NCBI GenBank assembly: GCA_028023455.1
Contig: JAQFVV010006509.1
Span: 186,001-250,000, forward strand
Direction: 5' to 3'
DNA length: 64,000 nucleotides
Source: Epiperipatus broadwayi
Lineage: Eukaryota; Onychophora; Udeonychophora; Euonychophora; Peripatidae
This document shows, in pieces, positions 38,590 through 51,329 of this stretch (position 1 is its first letter; each line of letters begins with the position of its first letter). Position numbers and translations under genes: made by a program. The notes below the pieces were generated by a model that saw only the letters and a program-made list of their open reading frames with translations, had not been told where the DNA came from and ran no database searches.

Positions 38590-39935
38590 TCAAAGGTCTG
38601 TAATCTTTTAATTAATACAATCCCCTCTTTGCATTTTTATGAAGTTACTAAAAAATGGGAATTATTTCAATCCATTTTTATATTGCAAATTACCAGTTTT
38701 TAACACAACAACTATGATGCAAAAATTCATAGCCTATGTATTTTTCAACAAATAAAAAAAATGTGCAAGATTCATCAAAATTAATTCAATATTTATTGAG
38801 TTAGAAATTAAAAAACTCAAACAAATTTTCATAATAATAATAATAATAATAATAACAACCACAACAACAACAACAACAACAACAATAATAATAATAATGA
38901 TGATGATGATGATAATGGTGATAATAATAATAATAGAAATAAATAGGTACTTAAATAGATAGATAAAAATAACTGTTTGAATAGTTTAAATTTTTAGCAT
39001 TTTTTATAAAATATACCATGCGTTTAATTTATTACTATGTAAAACATGAATAAAAATTTTATGATATTTTAAAACCTACTTCATCACAAGATAATATACT
39101 TAATAGGGTAATTGTCAAAATTTATTTTATCAAATATTAGATGTAATTAAACTGCAATCATTAGTATAACTGAGTACAATTTTCATTATTCAAATAAAAA
39201 ATTAAATATATGTTACAAATGCAATTTGCTTAATTTAAAATAATTAAGCAAAATCAAATTTTTATCTCACTTTATCAGAAATTTCTTTATTAAGTTAGTA
39301 CATATTTAATTTATCACTTTAAAGTGAAGTGTAAGCAAAAATTCCAAATGATTTTAAAACTTACTTTATCACATGAAAATATACTTAAAGACAAATAGTA
39401 AAAGTTGGTCAAGTTCCATAATAAATGACAATTTTCATTATTTAATTTTCTCTTGCTGCACCCCCACCATTTTAAATTTTGCTGTTTCGCATGTTAAATA
39501 TATGCAAGCTGTTATCTTAACAGTTTACCAAATTCTATTATAACAATCACAATTTTTTGTTATTGAAATGATAAATTAAATACGGTAGTACAAATGCAAT
39601 TTAATTAATTTGAAACTTATTTTCAATATCAAGTTTTATCTCACTTTATGAAAAAAAACTATCCTTCATTTAAAACATTTACAACATGTCTAATCTTTTA
39701 ATGAGTGCTGTTCTTTTTTTTTTTTGCTTTCATGTAGTTGTTTTAAAATATTTACACTTTTAATTCATTTTTATTTTGCAAATTATCAAAGTTTTTATAA
39801 TAATTAAGTCACATAAAACAAAAATTCATAGCCAATGTAATATTCCAAAAAAAAAAAATTGAAGTTTCATCAAGATTTAAGCTATATTTGTTATGTTAGA
39901 AAGTAACAAATACAAATATATATATATGAATATTT
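38590..39935 (+). repeat. AT-rich dispersed repeat, partly duplicated
   Basis: Two direct copies lie side by side. 39070-39295 and 39355-39660 share 'acttactttatcaca..a.aatatactta', 'acaattttcattatt', 'tacaaatgcaattt..ttaatt' and 'tttttatctcactttat'. Their 3' parts recur at 38670-38830 and 39760-39930 ('catttttattttgcaaattatcaa', 'aaaattcatagcc.atgtat', 'ttcatcaa.att', then TA- or AAT-rich tail). Non-coding. The consistent microsatellite tail is typical of a retroposon 3' end. Confidence 0.65.
38831..38936. repeat. Compound (AAT)n-(AAC)n-(AAT)n-(ATG)n microsatellite
   Basis: Successive blocks of three-base units that differ by single substitutions, located at the 3' tail of a dispersed repeat copy. 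Confidence 0.95.
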
Positions 39936-42060
39936 TTTATAATATTGTAATTAGATGAATGTAATCAGAAAAAAATCAATAAGGATTTGAGTTCAAATAT
40001 GAGATGTTAATTTTATTAAAATCACTTTTTTAAAAAATCAAATTTAAAACAATAAATATGCATGAGAATTTGCTTAAAATATTTCTACATGATAACACAA
40101 AATGATTAAAGCTGAATAGTAATTATAGTAATGTCTTGACAAAAATACTTTATTTAATTAGAATATTTTAATCTCACTAAGCTCAAGAAAGAGAGAGGAT
40201 TAGTTACTATAAGAGATTTGTAATGAAATATACCATTTTATTTTAAAAAATACCAAAAATTTTATTCAAAAAATAAATTATAAGAAGTGTGTATACTAAG
40301 TTAAAATAAATATTTAAGTTTATAGACACTTCTATCATAAGTAAGCCTTGTTATATAGCACTTTAATTACTGTATAAAGAAGTAATTCATGAAAGCAAAT
40401 CTAATATTCATTTAAAGAGTAAATGAAGGTCAATCAAAAAATATATTAAATAACTAGAAAGCTTTTAGGAATAAAACGTTAAGCCATTTGGCATGAATTT
40501 ATTCTAATATAAAACTAACAAAAGAATTTTAAAAATATTGTATTTTTTTTATGATTTTGTAAGTAAAACATTTTTAAACAATAACAAATTAAAATAAGTA
40601 TTATGCAAAACAACAACTACAGAAAAACATAACATTAAGACATAAAAGAGTATTAACTAAATCAGGAATTTGGAAAACAATGAAGAGATTATACTTTGAA
40701 AAAAATATTTGAACAAAGAGAAGACACATATAAAGTAGTGGTAGCTATACAAAGAGACAGCATCTATATAATATAAAGATAACAAGAGTGACTAGATAAA
40801 TATCAGATTTGATAAAATCATAATTAAGATTGTTTATATATATATATTGAAACATACATATTAAGTCACATATATAATTTGAAGTTCTCTCCCCCTCCCC
40901 AATTTAAAACTGTCAAGATAAAATTAAAAACAGCTGACACAGTTTTCAAAAATAAAAATTAAAACAAAGAAATAAAATGATGACAGCAATTAAAAAATTA
41001 ATACTTTAAAATATTAAAAGTACTGTTAAAATTGAGTATTTTGCAAAAGTTTCATGTTTACAGATTATTAAAAAGAAGACTGTAAGTAACAATTAATAAA
41101 AAAAGATTATCCGGGCATAAAAATCAATAAATGTTTTTCAAAAACATTAGATAAAAGTCATTATAATCTGTTCCTGCCAAAAATGAATGGTCAATAAGAA
41201 AAAATAAATAAACACATGGACCTCTGAAAAGATTGGTGTTAGATTGATTCCAAAACTGAGAGATAAAAAGAGTATAAAGAGATAAATAGGGAAGTAGAAA
41301 TTGCTTAAGAGATTTTTGTAGCAGACATATTGTTAGAAAGCATCAAGACTGTCATTAGTGAAGGTCATATTATCTGACTATTAGCTCAACAAAGCTTGGA
41401 GCAATGTGAATAATAATAAAAAAAGAAACCTGTAACTAAAAAATATTAAATGAATAAACAAGTGGTTAAAATATTATATCTTCAAATGTCTTGGTAATCA
41501 AAAATAGGTTTCTCTCTTCTCTGCTCTCAGTTCAGTTATGAAGTAAAATAAAATCAAAGCTTGTGAACTGACTACCATCAACTTGTTAAGCTCTCAGAAC
41601 ACCCCTATATTGATTGGAAAATTTATGGTGAACCACCAGCAGATTTAGGTTTAGTAAGGAAATTGTACATCTTTTATAGCCTTTTATAATATGTAAAAAT
41701 ATTTTGTAAATTGTATTTCTTAAAGTTAAAATATAATATAATGAAATGTTATTTTTAAATTGATTGATTGTAAGTAATACAAAAGGGAATTATATTTCAA
41801 AATGGATTGCAGTGGAGTAATAGGTGAAATAAAAATATTTTGTAAGATGTGTTTATTAAGATAATCTATAATTTAATAAAATGTCATTTTCTGGATTGAT
41901 TGATTATTAAAATGCTTCCAAATAATAAAAAAAATATTTATTTTGAATGATGGTTATTATTTTATTAAAAAAACTTTAATAGAATGAATTTCCCCTGGAA
42001 CCACACATACATAAATTAAAGAAATATTTATATATGTGAATTAAGGAATAATAATATAAT
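39936..42060. other. AT-rich DNA without recognisable feature
   Basis: No gene or clear repeat recognised on either strand. Confidence 0.5.
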
Positions 42061-42545
42061 GTCCTTCTAAATAATGACTTCAAACTGTATTGATATGACG
42101 AATAACACTGAATACATTAAGTAATAATAAATCTGTTTCAAATAATGACTTCAAATGGTATTGATATGAGAAATAAGTAGTTCAAACCCACCCTGAATAT
42201 ATTAAGTAATAATAAATCTCTTTCAAAAAATGACTTCAAACTGTATTGATATGATAAATAAGTGGTTCAAACCCACACTGAATATTCAAACCCACACTGA
42301 ATATATTAAGTAATAATAAATCTCTTTCAAATAACGACTTCAAACTGTATTAATATGATGAATAAGTGGTGCAAACCCACACTGAATATATTAAGTTATA
42401 ATAAATCTCTTTCAAATAATGACTTCAAACTGTATTCAAATGGTGAATAAGTGGTTCAAACCCACACTGAATATATTAAGTAATAATAAATCTCTTCCCA
42501 ATAATGACTTCCAACCACATGGATATAATGAATAAGTGGTTCAAG
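42061..42545 (+). repeat. 84-bp minisatellite array, about six units
   Basis: Each unit has 'aataatgacttcaaactgta', 'ttgatatgatgaataagtgg', 'ttcaaacccacactgaatat' and 'attaagtaataataaatctc'. The 'gactt' anchors fall near 42075, 42148, 42232, 42335, 42421 and 42505. Four of the five spacings are 72-86 bp. The unit at 42232 is about 20 bp longer because 'attcaaacccacactgaat' is duplicated inside it. The first unit has a deletion and the last is the most diverged, as expected of array edges. Confidence 0.95.
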
Positions 42546-43236
42546 CCACACTTGTATGATATATAAAATAAAAATAAATACTTGGGGTTCCTGGATTAAA
42601 ACATATATTTCTCAATACCTGTATTAAAATAAGAACTTCAAGATACTTGGATAGAGTAAATACTTCAAGATACCTAAATAAATTAATTACTTCTATACAC
42701 ATGGATATGTATCTATGCAGATGAGGGAGCTTCAAACCTAAAAGGACTATTCTCATGCAGGAACAATCAGAAAAACATCCATAATGTGCACATGAATATG
42801 AAGACAGCCAGTATAGAGACTGTCAGCAAACTTTTCCTTCTTCTTCTTTAAGAACTTTATAAGTCATATTATTATTAAATAAAATTATTGTTTCAAACTA
42901 AATAATACCTTTAGTCAATTTTATTTACATCATTCATCCATTTATGCATTGGTTCACAAAAATCTCATGCCTCCTGAGCTATGTTCAGCATAACCAGGTA
43001 ATGGTAAGTAAGGTTGTAGTGAGATGAAACTGTAGTGGCACTGATTGGGAAACCAAACACATAAATTTATAGATGCTTCCCGTCTCTATGGTGCTACATC
43101 CTCTGATGAGCAGGAAATATTGTTGTAGTTGGGGTAACATCTGCATTGGGGAATGCCAATCAATAGTTCCTACCTGCAATATGCTCATCAGATAATATTT
43201 ACAACTGATGTAAAGAGATTGATGATATTGTCCAGT

Positions 43237-43272
<36 letters not shown>

Positions 43273-46200
43273 TTTTTATTAAGATTGTAACCATAAAGCA
43301 AGAAAAAAAGAGATTGATAAAAATTTTCTATCGCTACTCTGCAAAAGACATATTATGCAAATTCAATATTGCCCATGCAGAAATAAGATTTCATCTTGAT
43401 GCATTCCTGATTACGGACAACAAATTGCAAAGTTATACCATCAAACTATTACTGTGAATGTCAATGTTATTATGATCGATAGCCATGTCAGAATGACAGA
43501 GGTGAGGGTTTTAAGTTCTTGAAGTGTTATGATGTCAGTAACTGGGAAATATTCAGATTTCAGATATACCTCTGCAAAACATTCTTCTCTTTATTACAAA
43601 ACACAACATTATTCTTTTAGCTTAACATTAAGACTATATGAAAATAAAAAAATGGGGATTTCTACATATTAATTACTCAATTCAACATTAACATAATTAT
43701 ATTTCAGAATATTTATTATTTATTTAATAAATTTATATTTTCTTAAAATTCCTGGTTTACATATAGTATTGGTAGAATGATTTCTAAACACTGTATGCTT
43801 ACTTGCTTATAAAACAAGTAAGCAAATATCTAATATATAGTTTTACATATAAATGGTATAAAAACATTACAACAATGGCCAAAACTCATAGCTAAAGAAT
43901 GAATAAGAGTTTTACAAAAAAAAAAAAATCTTGAAACTGGATTATACAACAATAAATATATATATATATATATATTATGTCTATAAAAAACATGATTGCG
44001 GCTGTTGTAGGCTTTAAATCACAAGTATCACTGGAAAGGTGGATATTGAAGAAGGGAAAAAGCATCATCCAGACTCCTTATACACCAGTATGTAACATAA
44101 GACCATTCCTAAATGCTTATCAGTCTATTTATAGCAGAGTTCATGGAAATGAGGAGATGGTCCAAGTTGCTGAGAACATATAAGCCTCAAAAGGATGAGC
44201 ATATGACTTGGATGTGTTATGGTTAGTCATATGCTTGTGTGGAAAGAATACAGGTGAATGGAGAAATATTTCTCATTCCCACTGTGTTAGATCCTAAAAA
44301 ATGTGCGATTTAAAGTTGCACACTACTTATGAATAAGTCTACAAAAATATATTATTAATGCAAATACATAAAAAAAGACAGAAAAACCAGAATACAGATT
44401 TAAAAGTTAGTAAGAATAAAATAGATTCAATCCCTTTTTTTATTCTTATTTAGTCCACGGATATTGAACGGATTTTACATACATAAGGTTCATAAATACA
44501 TTGGCATTTGGGAATATATTTAAAAGTAAAAAAAATTAAAATTTAAAGATCTTTTAATTGAAACCACTTATTTTTTTTTTAATTAGTATAATTTATTTTT
44601 TTAAAACATACAATGAGAATTAATTTTTTGTTTTGCATTTATCTATCTAATTTAATTAAAATTGAAATTGGAAGGAATAGAAAAGACATACAGATGACTT
44701 ATCCAGATAAACAAAAAGAAAAAAAATTCAAAAGTAAAAGATTACAATTAGTAAAATCATCTTAAAGGAAATTAAAGATGGCAAAAGGAATTTATATTTT
44801 AAAAAAAATTTATAGTTGAAAATACAAAATAAATGTACAAGATTATCAACTTGTATTTTTTAACAAAACAAAAGATAATATATGCATAGAAGTCTAAAAA
44901 CTGATCCAAGGCTATAAAATGGACAGGAAAACTACAATCCAGGTATTGATCCAGGACCACTCTATGCTGAAATGATTCATCATGCAGGAGTGGATTGGAA
45001 CTTTTGTCAAGATCATTCATCATGAAGATGTCAACCCCAAAAAACTTTTGTGACTAGGCTTAGGACTGACCAAGAACAGTTTAAAATGAATAACCACAAG
45101 CTTATTCTACCTCTCATGAAAAACCATGCATGGTAATCAACGATATATTTAAACTTGCCAAGTTTACTGATAAAATTATTCATATCCTAATTTGTGACAA
45201 AAATGTTCGCAACTAACATGAGCTATAAGTTTATATCGATAGAGACATTAACTTTAAATATGAAGCTTATAACATCCATATAGACATTCACCATTTTTAT
45301 TATTCAATGAACTTTGTAGAAATGTGAGAAATATGTAACAATAACTTTTAATTATTTCATTAATATTATTATCTGGATTGGTGTGCATGTTTTTTTTCCA
45401 GTTTTATTTAATAATTTACCATTTAAATATTTTAATTTCTTGTTAATAAAATATATATCTTTAATATTAACTTCATTGTACAGTATTAATATTAGTTTAT
45501 TAGAATTTAAATGTATAATTTACCTTTGCCAATATTTATTAATTAAGTCCCAGGAGAAATATTCTCTGAAATAAATTAAGTTTTGGAAAATCATAATTCC
45601 CTATCTTTTAAATTGTTTGTTTTCTAAGTTAAGATGTGGTTGATGCTGAATCAGTGAGTCTAATGACTTTGGCACCCTCTTTTATAAATTAAAAACTGAT
45701 TCCATTGGCAATACAAATTGTAAATAAATTAGGTCAAATTAATCAGGAAATATAGCTACATTTTTTTAAGAAATACAAACAAAATATTTTTCTTCTTCAT
45801 GGCTTGATTAACTCATGCATTCTGGTGCATAATAGGCGACCTAACTGAATGTGAAAAACATTACAATATATCAACTTTTTCAAACCATCTGTCTGCCTTA
45901 CATTGAGTGCTTTTGTCATTAAACGATTTTTTATCTGCTTATCTATTTTATTATTAAAAGAAATTTTATGGATTTAATTTTTATATTACTAACTTGATTT
46001 GAAATATTAATTTTGATGATTTAAAATAGAGTAATTCATATATAGATAGAAATTACAATGTTATTCATATCCTTGAAATATAAAAATCTTTGAATGTAAT
46101 TTGGTTGTATTTATATTAGTTATTTAATATTAATTTATTTTCACTAAAATCTGTTCCAAATTTAGTGACATTTACTGGTTTAATAGAGAATTCTGTAAAA

Positions 46201-46273
46201 ATATTTAATGTCCCAGAGTGACACATTTTTCTATATAATAAATAAAATTAATAGACATAACCTCTGAGCCAGA
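42546..46273. other. AT-rich DNA with TA tracts, no convincing gene
   Basis: TA tracts lie at 43239-43271 and 43956-43975. 42960-43200 is less AT-rich; its minus-strand frame (42985-43188) has no known motif. The plus frame at 43977-44183 (68 codons, starting inside the TA-tract edge) and the minus frame at 44799-45023 are likewise unrecognised. I think these are old repeat fragments. Confidence 0.45.
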
Positions 46274-46372
46274 CTTACTAGAGTCAATTATAAAAATTTG
46301 CAAATAATTCCCTTTTCCTTGTATCAGTACTAATTCATTGGCTAGATAAAAATGGTCCACGTTTATTTAACT
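46274..46372 (+). repeat. Direct repeat, copy 1 of 2
   Basis: Matches 46613-46702: 'acttactaga.tcaatt', 'a.aaattcc.cttttcc/ctaacttt', 'tatca.tactaatt.att' and 'tttatttaact' occur in the same order. It is a local duplication or two copies of one repeat. Confidence 0.7.
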
Positions 46373-46612
46373 TTTGTATTATTATTTTAATAATAAATTA
46401 ATCGTTTATATTTAAAGATGTGAAATATTATGTAAGCAATAATTTTATTAAGTATTAACAATACCAGTTTAGCAGTTTCAAATAAAAATTAAGATGTAAA
46501 ATCTAATTTTAATAACCCTATAAATTACTAATGCATATTAAATAAATAGTTTTGATATTTTATATTAGTATTAATAATCAGATCTTATTAATAAAAATCA
46601 CACTTACTAGAA

Positions 46613-46702
46613 TCAATTTAACAAACTTTTAAAGAATTTCCACTAACTTTTATCAATACTAATTTATTAATTAAGCAATTTATATTCTACTTTTATTTAA
46701 CT
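46613..46702 (+). repeat. Direct repeat, copy 2 of 2
   Basis: Partner of 46274-46372, with about 10 bases deleted. Confidence 0.7.
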
Positions 46703-46845
46703 TCACATTGCTATATGGATAAGAAACCAATCATTGGTAATCTAAAATTAAAATACTGTATTAATAACATTAATAGTAAGAAAATCAGTCATACATTCAT
46801 GATGTAACTTAATAAGCTTGTATTACAAATATAGTAGAATGAGTG

Positions 46846-47174
46846 TGCTACTAGGTCTAAACAAGTATTTCTGATAAATGTCACAAAAGAAAGCATTTAA
46901 AATCTCTACCTACAATTATCTCCATCCCCAAACTAGTTTCAAGCTAATGGCTCACATCAAAGAGATGCTAGGATATTCAGACACTCACTGATGAGAGCCA
47001 TTAGCTCAAAACTGGTTTGGAGATAGATATAGATCTAGTGTCTGAATATCCTAGCACCTCACTGATGAGAGCCATTAGCTGAAAACTGTTTTGGGGATAT
47101 GGATTATTCTAGAAAGAAATTTTAAATGCTTTCTCTTGTGGCATTTATTGGAAAAGCTTGTCTAGAGCCATTAG
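46846..47174. mobile_element. Foldback (MITE-like) element, about 330 bp
   Basis: The left half (46846-46988) is the reverse complement of the right half (about 47028-47174). Paired blocks include 'ggatattcagacac' with 'gtgtctgaatatcc', 'aaagcatttaaaatctc' with 'aaattttaaatgcttt' and 'ctgataaatgtcac' with 'gtggcatttattgg'. A 'cactgatgagagccattagct' phrase is present twice as a direct repeat (46985 and 47066), showing an internal duplication near the centre. Non-coding. Confidence 0.85.
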
Positions 47175-47551
47175 TATGATCAGTATATTACTAATGACAT
47201 GCAATTATCTAAATTATTAAAATTTACATCTTAAATAATATTTAAAGTTTAAACTTGTGTAATTAATATTTTAAAAAAATCATTGTTAATAAAAACTTTC
47301 ACTCCTTTGAGAATGAGTTGTTTAATTTATTATTTATACAACAAAGAGATATTAGATAAAAATGACAAATTCTTGCCTAACTAATAAAATTCCTTTGATA
47401 CAAGAAATAGAGAGAGAGGGAGAGAAAATTATTTACAACTTTAATAAAATGAATCAAAATTAATTTCCTCATATTATTAATTGTAAAATATTGGAACCAA
47501 CACATCTGTTGTTGTTTAACAGAGATAATTTAACAATTGTACTATATAATT

Positions 47552-47768
47552 TTAATAATATTCAAGCATTTTGACACTTAAATGTTCTTATCAAGGCAAC
47601 TATAAAAAAAAAAACATAATAAATATCTAAGAAAACTACCACAATGCACAGTTAATGCTAAACAGACTAGTTTACCAATTAGTTCTTTCTGGTTTTCACA
47701 TTAGTTTTTTTAGATATTTATTGAATTTGATCTTTAGTATAATTGCCTTGATAAGAACACATAAGGGT
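47552..47768. mobile_element. Foldback (MITE-like) element, about 200 bp
   Basis: The left arm holds 'tgttcttatcaaggcaa.tat' and 'aataaatatcta'. The right arm holds the reverse complements 'tagatatttatt' and 'ata.ttgccttgataagaaca'. Arms are about 65-85 bp around a roughly 60-bp centre. Non-coding. Confidence 0.8.
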
Positions 47769-49124
47769 TAGAATATTATTTGAATTTGTACAATACTATT
47801 TTTAAATTGTCTCTATTGAACAATCTAGAAAATCAGTCTTGTGAATTGTTATTATGGAATATGCATTCATAGTTTTCTTCTCCGTTAATATTATATTTTC
47901 AGTATTACATAATTTATAACCACTATTTATTTACAGGTTTATTAAAATTATTAAAATATTCAGGAAAAGATGGGCTTAAATAGCTAGACAAAATGTACAA
48001 TGGTAAAAATATGTAGCCTAATTATAGTAATATTAAATTTAAATTCTCATTTTTTAAAATATTATTCATCACCGTTGTATGTGTGTATAATATAATTCTT
48101 ACATGTGTTTTATTATAAATATAATAGTTAGTTAAAAATAACTCAAATTTAATATTATTAAGTTTAGGCCAGCTCTATTTAACATATATATAATTCTACC
48201 CTATGTTTAAGTTAATATAAGCTTAGGTATATTTTACTGTATTTATATCTATGATTAATTCAGAGGAGAAATATAAGACATAAAGACCAAATAAATCGTA
48301 ACTTTTTTTTTCATTTTTTATATTTTTATTTTCTTCTGTTTATATTTATATAAATTTAATTAAATTTGATATAGACAAATACATTTATCTTGCAGAACGT
48401 ATCAATTAAAATATTACATATTAATTAGTTTTGCTGTCATTTTGATGACTTTAACCCCTTACAAGGAATAATAGCCACAATTTGTTTTTGTCTGTTATGA
48501 TTGCAAATATCCAAAGGAAGATCATTTACAAATCAAGTTATGATTATAAATTTATTAAACGCACATTGATTACGTAAGTAATATTTACTGAGGCAATAAC
48601 CTCGAGAATATGTGTGTAAAATGCGATAGTTGGGACCTCTACAGGTGTTTAACCACAAGCTTACATTATGGAAGAAAATATCCTATTTTTTAATAAATTC
48701 ATCTAATATTTGAGTTAAGAACTATAATGTAACTGAAAAAAAAAAACATGGTATTTCTTGAGAATAGTTAAAATTCACTAAATTCATCATTCTGGCTAAT
48801 GCCTGCTGATCATCAGCAAACTCCATTCTATAGTCACATATAAGTTAGTGATATTTAATTCTACTATGTATATATAATATAGCAATTAATGTATTTGTAA
48901 TATTTTTTGAAAGTGCAAGTAATGTGCTGATATAAAAATCAGGCTTATAATCAGTTCAAATCCTAATTTAAACATGGTCAGTAATTGTTGATTTATTTAA
49001 AAAATAAGCTCCAGCCATAGATGGATCGCTTATCGTTTTAAATCAATTATTGATTAAAGTGTATGTGTCAATTTTAGCACGTGTGAAAATAGTTTCTTCC
49101 ATAATGTTATATATATATATAATA
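47769..49124. other. AT-rich DNA, one dispersed repeat fragment
   Basis: No gene. The repeat fragment at 48736-48835 is listed separately. Confidence 0.45.
48736..48835 (+). repeat. Dispersed repeat fragment shared with 58314-58412
   Basis: Both contain 'aaaaaacatggt.tttcttga', 'aattca.ta/gtcaataa', 'tcat.ctgg.taatg' and 'tgctgat.atcagc'. At 58.3 kb the copy lies just upstream of the 5' side of the LINE fossil on its strand, so it may derive from that LINE's untranslated leader or from an unrelated repeat. Confidence 0.6.
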
Positions 49125-49212
49125 CTTGGGATTTGAACACAGACTTTCAAGATCCCTTCATTCATCATTTCTATTTTATACAACTGATACACATGGCCAC
49201 ACATGTGAAAAA
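49125..49212 (+). repeat. Single copy of the 49.5-kb repeat unit
   Basis: Contains 'gggatttgaacacagacttt', 'atacaactgatacacatgg' and 'cacacatgtg', matching the forward unit at 49508-49588. Confidence 0.6.
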
Positions 49213-49504
49213 TATAAATGATCTCCAATATACATATTTTATGCTAAACCAAGTGCTTGGTTTATATTAAGATAGAAAATCTTCACAGATTAATGAAAGG
49301 GCTTTCATCTACTGCCTTTTCCAACTCTTCAGTCATCCATACCATTGAAAACCTGATGATAGAATGCCCAAATCTCTTGTTAGTGCCAGTATTATTGTCC
49401 TGTTCATGTTAATGTCTAGACTCCTGGTATACAAAATATACTTGTAATATGAATTTTTCTCCACACTACAGGTTTTTTCATACCTGCACTTATATATGTA
49501 ATAT

Positions 49505-49795
49505 ATAGGGGGTTTGAACTCAGACTTTCACATGACCCTCAACCATACATGCTATCTCATACTGTTGATACATTTGATCACACACATGATCGTCTATGCT
49601 ATCTCATACTACTAATACACTTGATCACACACATGACCATCCATGCTATCTGCATATCAGTGGTATGAGACAGCATGGATGGTTGAGAGTCATGTGAACA
49701 TCTGAGTTCACATCCCCTGTGTGTGATCAAGGATATCAGTGATATGAGATAGCATGGATAGTTGAGGGTCATGTTAAATTCTGAGTTCAAACCCC
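49505..49795. repeat. Complex inverted repeat, about 290 bp
   Basis: A forward unit runs from 'ggtttgaactcagactttca' (49510) to 'gatcacacacatg' (49588), followed by two shorter forward units. Then come two inverted units, ending 'ctgagttcacatcccc' (49717) and 'ctgagttcaaacccc' (49795). 'atgctatctcata' and its reverse complement 'tatgagatagcat' mark each unit. It looks like a SINE-like repeat that was duplicated in both orientations. Confidence 0.85.
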
Positions 49796-50566
49796 TTTAT
49801 TTTAAAATATATTTGTATTTAAAATACTATATATAAAAGGCTATCTGTATGTATCCATAATATTACATATATGTTTTATCTTATATCGAATAAGTTAAAA
49901 AATTAAGTGATTTGATATATATATATATCAATCTACTACTTTATCTATTTTAAATTAATTCCTAATCAGAATGTTTCAGTTTCTTTATTTGCTGCATAAT
50001 GTAAAATTTTAATAAGTACTGTGCAGAAAATATAGATATTTTTAAGACAACTAACTTTCTTAGCATGGAGCCAACTCCACTTCAAGACAATAATCATTCT
50101 TTACGAAGTAATTGAAACAAACTTTCTTCAGTAAAGGGTGAATAAATCATGTATCAATATTAGATTGACAATGATTGAAAATAATTATGTTCATGATGAA
50201 ATTGGCATTGACCATTAAAGAATTGGGATACATTTTAAATTACTTTCTCATAATTTTTTTAATTTCATTTTATGACTGTTTTATTTTCTATATATAATTG
50301 TGAAGACTGGTAATAAATGAAGTAATGTAAGACACTTTTCACAGACAATCTGGATTAAACAAATTAATTATTGTTTCTAAGCACAATAAAAGTACTGTTC
50401 TAGATGTATTTAAATTAATAATGTTACTGGTTCGCATATAGTTAACTTTTTTGTTAGATATGTAAATGAAATTTGAAATTTTATTAATCTTATATTTATC
50501 ATGAATGTTTAAGAAATTTAATGTTTAAACTAAATCTTCTTACTAAAATAATTTAATTGATATGTG
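49796..50566. other. AT-rich DNA without recognisable feature
   Basis: No gene or clear repeat recognised. Confidence 0.45.
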
Positions 50567-50800
50567 TAGTTTAATGCAGTAGAGTAGGAAACTCTGGAAA
50601 TCAAGATCCATGATAATTCATTGTGGTATGCATATTTCGTAAAAGATTCAATCATTAAATAATTTAATTATTGTTCTGAAAAGTTTACTGCACTAACAGA
50701 ATGATATATTCTGGAACCCAAATCCATAATTCATGGCCAATTCTATCATTTTTGGTATTCAACCTTCTTGCAAACTATAAAACAGTAAACAATATAATTA
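50567..50800 (+). repeat. Two adjacent copies of an approximately 110-bp repeat
   Basis: 50573-50670 and 50684-50800 share 'gcagtagagtagga/gcactaacagaatgat', 'ctggaaatcaagatccat/ctggaacccaaatccat', 'aattcat', 'tggtat' and 'aataattta'. A third copy lies at 51923-52045 ('gcagtgataagatggcataat', 'ctagaattcaaactc'). Confidence 0.55.
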
Positions 50801-51329
50801 TTTTTATTAGATATCATTATATATTTTAGGAATTTTTTGACTTAGATTAATGCTATCCAAAACATGGCCCATAGGCTGCATGAGAGTTTGTGCTGCCCAG
50901 TTAGAGATTTTGACCTTCTAAAGAAAAAAAAAATAATAATAATTTAAACTGAGTGCTTATTAATTTGTTTAATTCTATCACTAATTAATAATCTTTATAT
51001 TGATATTATTATCTTTTGTTTATATTTTAAACAATTATTGTACCTTGTCTATAGTTCAATTATAAAATCATAATTCTTTTAATATTTTTGAAATATCTAC
51101 TAAATCTAATTATAATAGAGCTCTCCAATAATTTAACATAAACACTGTATTCATAATTTTGGATGACACCTTGAATAAATATTTTTAATGCAATCCTTCA
51201 GTTTCTTAAGGTTAGACAGCTTTGAAATAGATGGTGCTTGTTTTAATATGTAACCATTTAATTATTGTCAAATTTTCTAGCTGCATAAGCTTTTTAAAAT
51301 AACTTTTTTAGTGTTTTCAATGATATTTG

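Noticed and set aside
43977-44183. 68-codon open frame with less skewed composition
   Set aside because: Begins at the edge of a TA tract and has no recognised motif or continuing exon; kept only as part of an unassigned region.
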